Positions 61,639 to 64,000 of a DNA stretch of 64,000 nt are shown in pieces. Made by a program: the position numbers and the translations under genes. The notes under the pieces were generated by a model. It worked only from the letters and a program-made list of their open reading frames with translations, was not told the origin of the DNA and searched no databases. The stretch lies in the NCBI GenBank assembly GCA_964016885.1, contig OZ024741.1, positions 415,227,081 to 415,291,080 of the forward strand. The letters run 5' to 3'. Position 1 is the first letter of the stretch; each line of letters starts with the position of its first letter. This DNA comes from Eledone cirrhosa (lineage: Eukaryota; Mollusca; Cephalopoda; Octopoda; Eledonidae).

Positions 61639-62733
61639 CAGTCTATCCTTGATCCAGTCTTTACCTTCAATCTATCCTTGATCCAGTCTTTACCTTCAGT
61701 CTATCCTTGATCCAGTCTTTACCTTCAGTCTATCCTTGATCCATTCTTTACCTTCAGTCTATCCTTGATCCAGTCTTTACCTTCAGTCTATCCTTGATCC
61801 ATTCTTTACCTTCAGTCTATCCTTGATCCAGTCTTTACCTTCAGTCTATCCTTGATCCATTCTTTACCTTCAGTCTATCCTTGATCCAGTCTTTACCTTC
61901 AGTCTATCCTTGATCCGGTCTTTACCTTCAGTCTATCCTTGATCCAGTCTTTACCTTCAGTCTATCCTTTATCCAGTCTTTACCTTCAGTCTATCCTTGA
62001 TCCAGTCTTTACCTTCAGTCTATCCTTGATTCAGTCTTTACTTTCAGTCTATCCTTTATCCAGTCTTTACCTTCAGTCTATCCTTGATCCAGTCTTTACC
62101 TTCAGTCTATCCTTTATCCAGTCTTTACCTTCAGTCTATCCTTGATCCAGTCTTTACTTTCAGTCTATCCTTGATCCAGTCTTTACCTTCAGTCTATCCT
62201 TGATCCAGTCTTTACCTTCAGTCTATCCTTGATCCAGTCTTTACCTTTATCCAGTCTTTACCTTCAGTCTATCCTTGATCCAGTCTTTACTTTCAGTCTA
62301 TCCTTGATTCAGTCTTTACCTTCAGTCTATCCTTGATCCAGTCTTTACCTTCAGTCTATCCTTGATCCAGTCTTTACCTTCAGTATATCATTGATCCATT
62401 CTTTACCTTCAGTCTATCCTTGATCCAGTCTTTACCTTCAGTCTATCCTTGATCCAGTCTTTACTTTCAGTCTATCCTTGATCCAGTCTTTACTTTCAAT
62501 CTATCCTTGATCAAGTCTTAACCTTCAGTCTATCCTTGATCCAGTCTTTACCTTCAGTCTATCCTTGATCCAGTCTTTACTTTCAGTCTACCCTTGATCA
62601 AGTCTTTAACTTCAGTCTTTCCTTGATCAAGTCATTACCTTCAGTCTACCCTTGATCCAGTCTTTACCTTCAGTCTATCCTTGATCCAGTCTTCAGTTTC
62701 AGTCTACCCTTGATCAAGTCTTTAACCTCAATA
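61639..62733. repeat. 29-bp minisatellite, about 38 copies, intronic
   Basis: The 29-bp unit contains CTTGATCCAGTCTTTACCTT and CAGTCTATC, with alleles CCATTCTTT, TTTATCCAG and TTGATCAAG. A shortened unit lies near 62245. Divergence grows toward the right end (62580-62733). It starts about 20 bp after the exon at 61495-61619. A 68-codon frame within it (61939-62145) is an artefact. Confidence 0.95.
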
Positions 62734-62738
62734 TCACC

Positions 62739-62999
62739 TTAGCCTCTTCAGTGCCATAGATGAGATAACTCATCCTAACATGTAAGCATTCCAGTGCCAT
62801 GGATGAGATAACTTGAACTCCTTTTCAACAGTTCATAACTTCAAAGTTATGAAGTCGTTTCCAAGTAACCCCATCTAGCTTGAAAACACTAGGTGGAGTT
62901 ACTAGTTTATTGATGTGACGTTTGTCAATCAAAATAGTCATTTTACTGAAAAATGGCAACTGTAACTGTGTAAAATATACACGGCAGTCAGCAGGTTAA
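62739..62999. mobile_element. Second TTAA-type MITE, inserted in the 29-bp array
   Basis: The segment begins TTAGCCTCTTCAGTGCC and ends GGCAGTCAGCAGGTTAA. The reverse complement of that end, TTAACCTGCTGACTGCC, agrees at about 12 of 17 positions. Two near-repeats of CAGTGCCATRGATGAGATAA (62750 and 62792) lie near the left end. It separates two blocks of the 29-bp repeat, consistent with insertion into a TTAA. It is unrelated in sequence to the MITE at 61202. Confidence 0.6.
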
Positions 63000-63335
63000 T
63001 CCAGCCTCTAGCTTCAGTCCACTCTTGATCCAGTCTTTAACTTCACTCCATCCTTGATCCAGCCTTTAGCTTCACTCCACTCTTGATCCAGCCTTTAGCT
63101 TCACTCCACCCTTTATTCCACCTTTAGCTTTACTCCACTCTTGATCCCACCTCTAACTTTACTCCACCCTTGATCCCACTTCTAGCTTCACTCCACCCTC
63201 GATCCAGTCTCTAGCTTCACTCCATCCTTGATCCCACCTCTAGCTTCATTCCACCCTTGATCCAGTCTCTAGCTTCATTCCATCCTTGATCCTGCCTTTA
63301 GCTTCACTCCATCCTTGATTAAGTCTTTATCTTCA
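63000..63335. repeat. Diverged 29-bp minisatellite block, about 11 copies
   Basis: The 29-bp period continues beyond the MITE, but with a different consensus (TTAGCTTCACTCCACCC, CTTGATCCAG, CTTGATCCCACC) and much more variation. It is the older edge of the same array. The stretch 63336-63539 shows no further repeats before the exon at 63540. Confidence 0.88.
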
Positions 63336-63539
63336 ATCAACAATGATGAAACAGACTTGTGGTTAAAAGAATCCCAGCTCTGATCAACCTGTCTTATGTA
63401 GAGCTATCCAGGACAGCATTATCTAATATGTCCTATTATTTATTAAGCTAGTTAGAACAAGATTTAAATGAAAATTTGCTGCTATTTCTAGAAGGTTGAG
63501 GGTGGTTTATATTACTTGAGCTTTGCTTTACTATTTCAG

Positions 63540-63699
63540 GAACCAGGTTTTAGAAGAAGTTTTGGATCAAGTGGAACAAGTCACCCCCAAGGGAGAAGTA
63601 CCTGATGGTCGTACACCAGGAGCGCCACAAAGAGGGGTCCCAAAACAAGAAGATGCTGATACCACAGTTGTTTCTGAGAAACCACGTACAAGACGTCCA
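63540..63699 (+). CDS. REC8: REC8-like kleisin, internal exon 6
   Basis: The acceptor is a T-rich tract ending CTATTTCAG and the donor GTAATG. The first base completes a lysine codon, and 53 codons follow to phase 0. The peptide begins NQVLEEVLDQVEQVTPKGE, continues with a proline/glycine linker and ends EKPRTRRP, a basic cluster. Read-through past the donor meets a stop after a short hydrophobic tail, as expected for an intron. In REC8 a run of basic residues comes just before a conserved region in the middle of the protein, which fits the next exon. Confidence 0.7.
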
Positions 63700-63747
63700 G
63701 TAATGATGGAGTTTTTTGTTTTGCTATTTCTGTTTCATGATATGTCT

Positions 63748-63872
63748 GAAGTAGCTGTGTAATGTCTGCAGTAACTGTGTAATGTCTGTAATAGCTGTGT
63801 AATGTCTGTAGTTGCTGTGTAATGTATGCAGTAACTGTAATATCTGCAATAGCTGTGTAATGTATGTAGTAG
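63748..63872. repeat. 20-bp tandem repeat, about 6 copies
   Basis: Variants of CTGTGTAATGTCTGYAGTAA repeat with a 20-bp spacing in the 269-bp intron between the last two visible exons. A fourth intron therefore also has a small tandem array. Confidence 0.88.
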
Positions 63873-63878
63873 TGGTAG

Positions 63879-63905
63879 TATGATGATGATGGTGATGATG
63901 TTGAT
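63879..63905. repeat. TGA microsatellite
   Basis: TGATGATGATGGTGATGATG lies about 65 bp before the acceptor of the final exon. Confidence 0.85.
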
Positions 63906-63968
63906 AAAAAATATATTATTTTCCATTGAGTTTTTGCCATTTTAAAAATGTATTTCTCTAATTATCAG

Positions 63969-64000
63969 CGAATAATTCCATTGGTTCTCCCTGACATTGA
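63969..64000 (+). CDS. REC8: REC8-like kleisin, internal exon 7 (cut by window edge)
   Basis: The acceptor is a pyrimidine-rich tract ending AATTATCAG. The visible part is in phase 0 and reads RIIPLVLPDI plus two bases. Joined to the previous exon it gives a basic cluster followed by a hydrophobic strand and an acidic residue. This resembles the RRxLLFxDxET region of vertebrate REC8 in character, though not in exact residues. The exon runs off the window. Confidence 0.6.

Overview
The window looks like animal nuclear DNA, most likely from a cephalopod mollusc (octopus-like). The evidence is the short interspersed repeats: several tRNA-headed SINE copies with the B-box, 'gcaagacactttatttca' and 'gccttgtgccaaaagtagaaac' signatures that I associate with cephalopod genomes. 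Very AT-rich microsatellites and GT-AG introns fit. There are no bacterial-type genes, operons, rRNAs or CRISPR arrays.

Only one gene is supported: seven phase-compatible exons on the + strand between 40290 and the right edge (40290-40368, 42466-42568, 43859-43979, 59626-59696, 61495-61619, 63540-63699, 63969-64000). Joined, they encode about 230 residues of what I read as the poorly conserved linker of a REC8-like meiotic cohesin kleisin. The N-terminal and C-terminal kleisin domains would lie outside the window.

Tandem DNA sitting in introns fills most of the window. Positions 1-39984 are one uninterrupted 44-bp satellite (about 908 copies) built by nested multi-kilobase duplications. Positions 44167-59515 are an unrelated 46-bp minisatellite (about 333 copies) carrying a 7,356-bp-offset duplication. 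Positions 61639-62733 and 63000-63335 are a 29-bp minisatellite split by a transposon. The long apparent reading frames in these arrays (up to 602 codons) arise because the repeats lack stop codons; they are not genes.

Three observations stand out. (1) Two hammerhead self-cleaving ribozyme motifs, at 40779-40834 (- strand) and 60242-60300 (+ strand), each have the complete CUGANGA/GAAA core. Stems I and II pair in both copies despite sequence differences, which is compensatory change. The second lies in the sense orientation inside an intron of the kleisin gene. (2) The 44-bp satellite ends inside a TTAA-flanked, CCC...GGG-ended MITE (piggyBac-like). A solo copy of that MITE at 61202-61380 has only a 20-bp hairpin where the array sits, which suggests how the satellite arose. 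(3) Three unrelated minisatellites have expanded in three different introns of one meiotic gene.

The rest is dispersed repeats: SINEs in both orientations, the 3' end of a dead LINE (43104-43590), a second TTAA-type MITE (62739-62999), a 96-bp foldback (41535-41630) and microsatellites.
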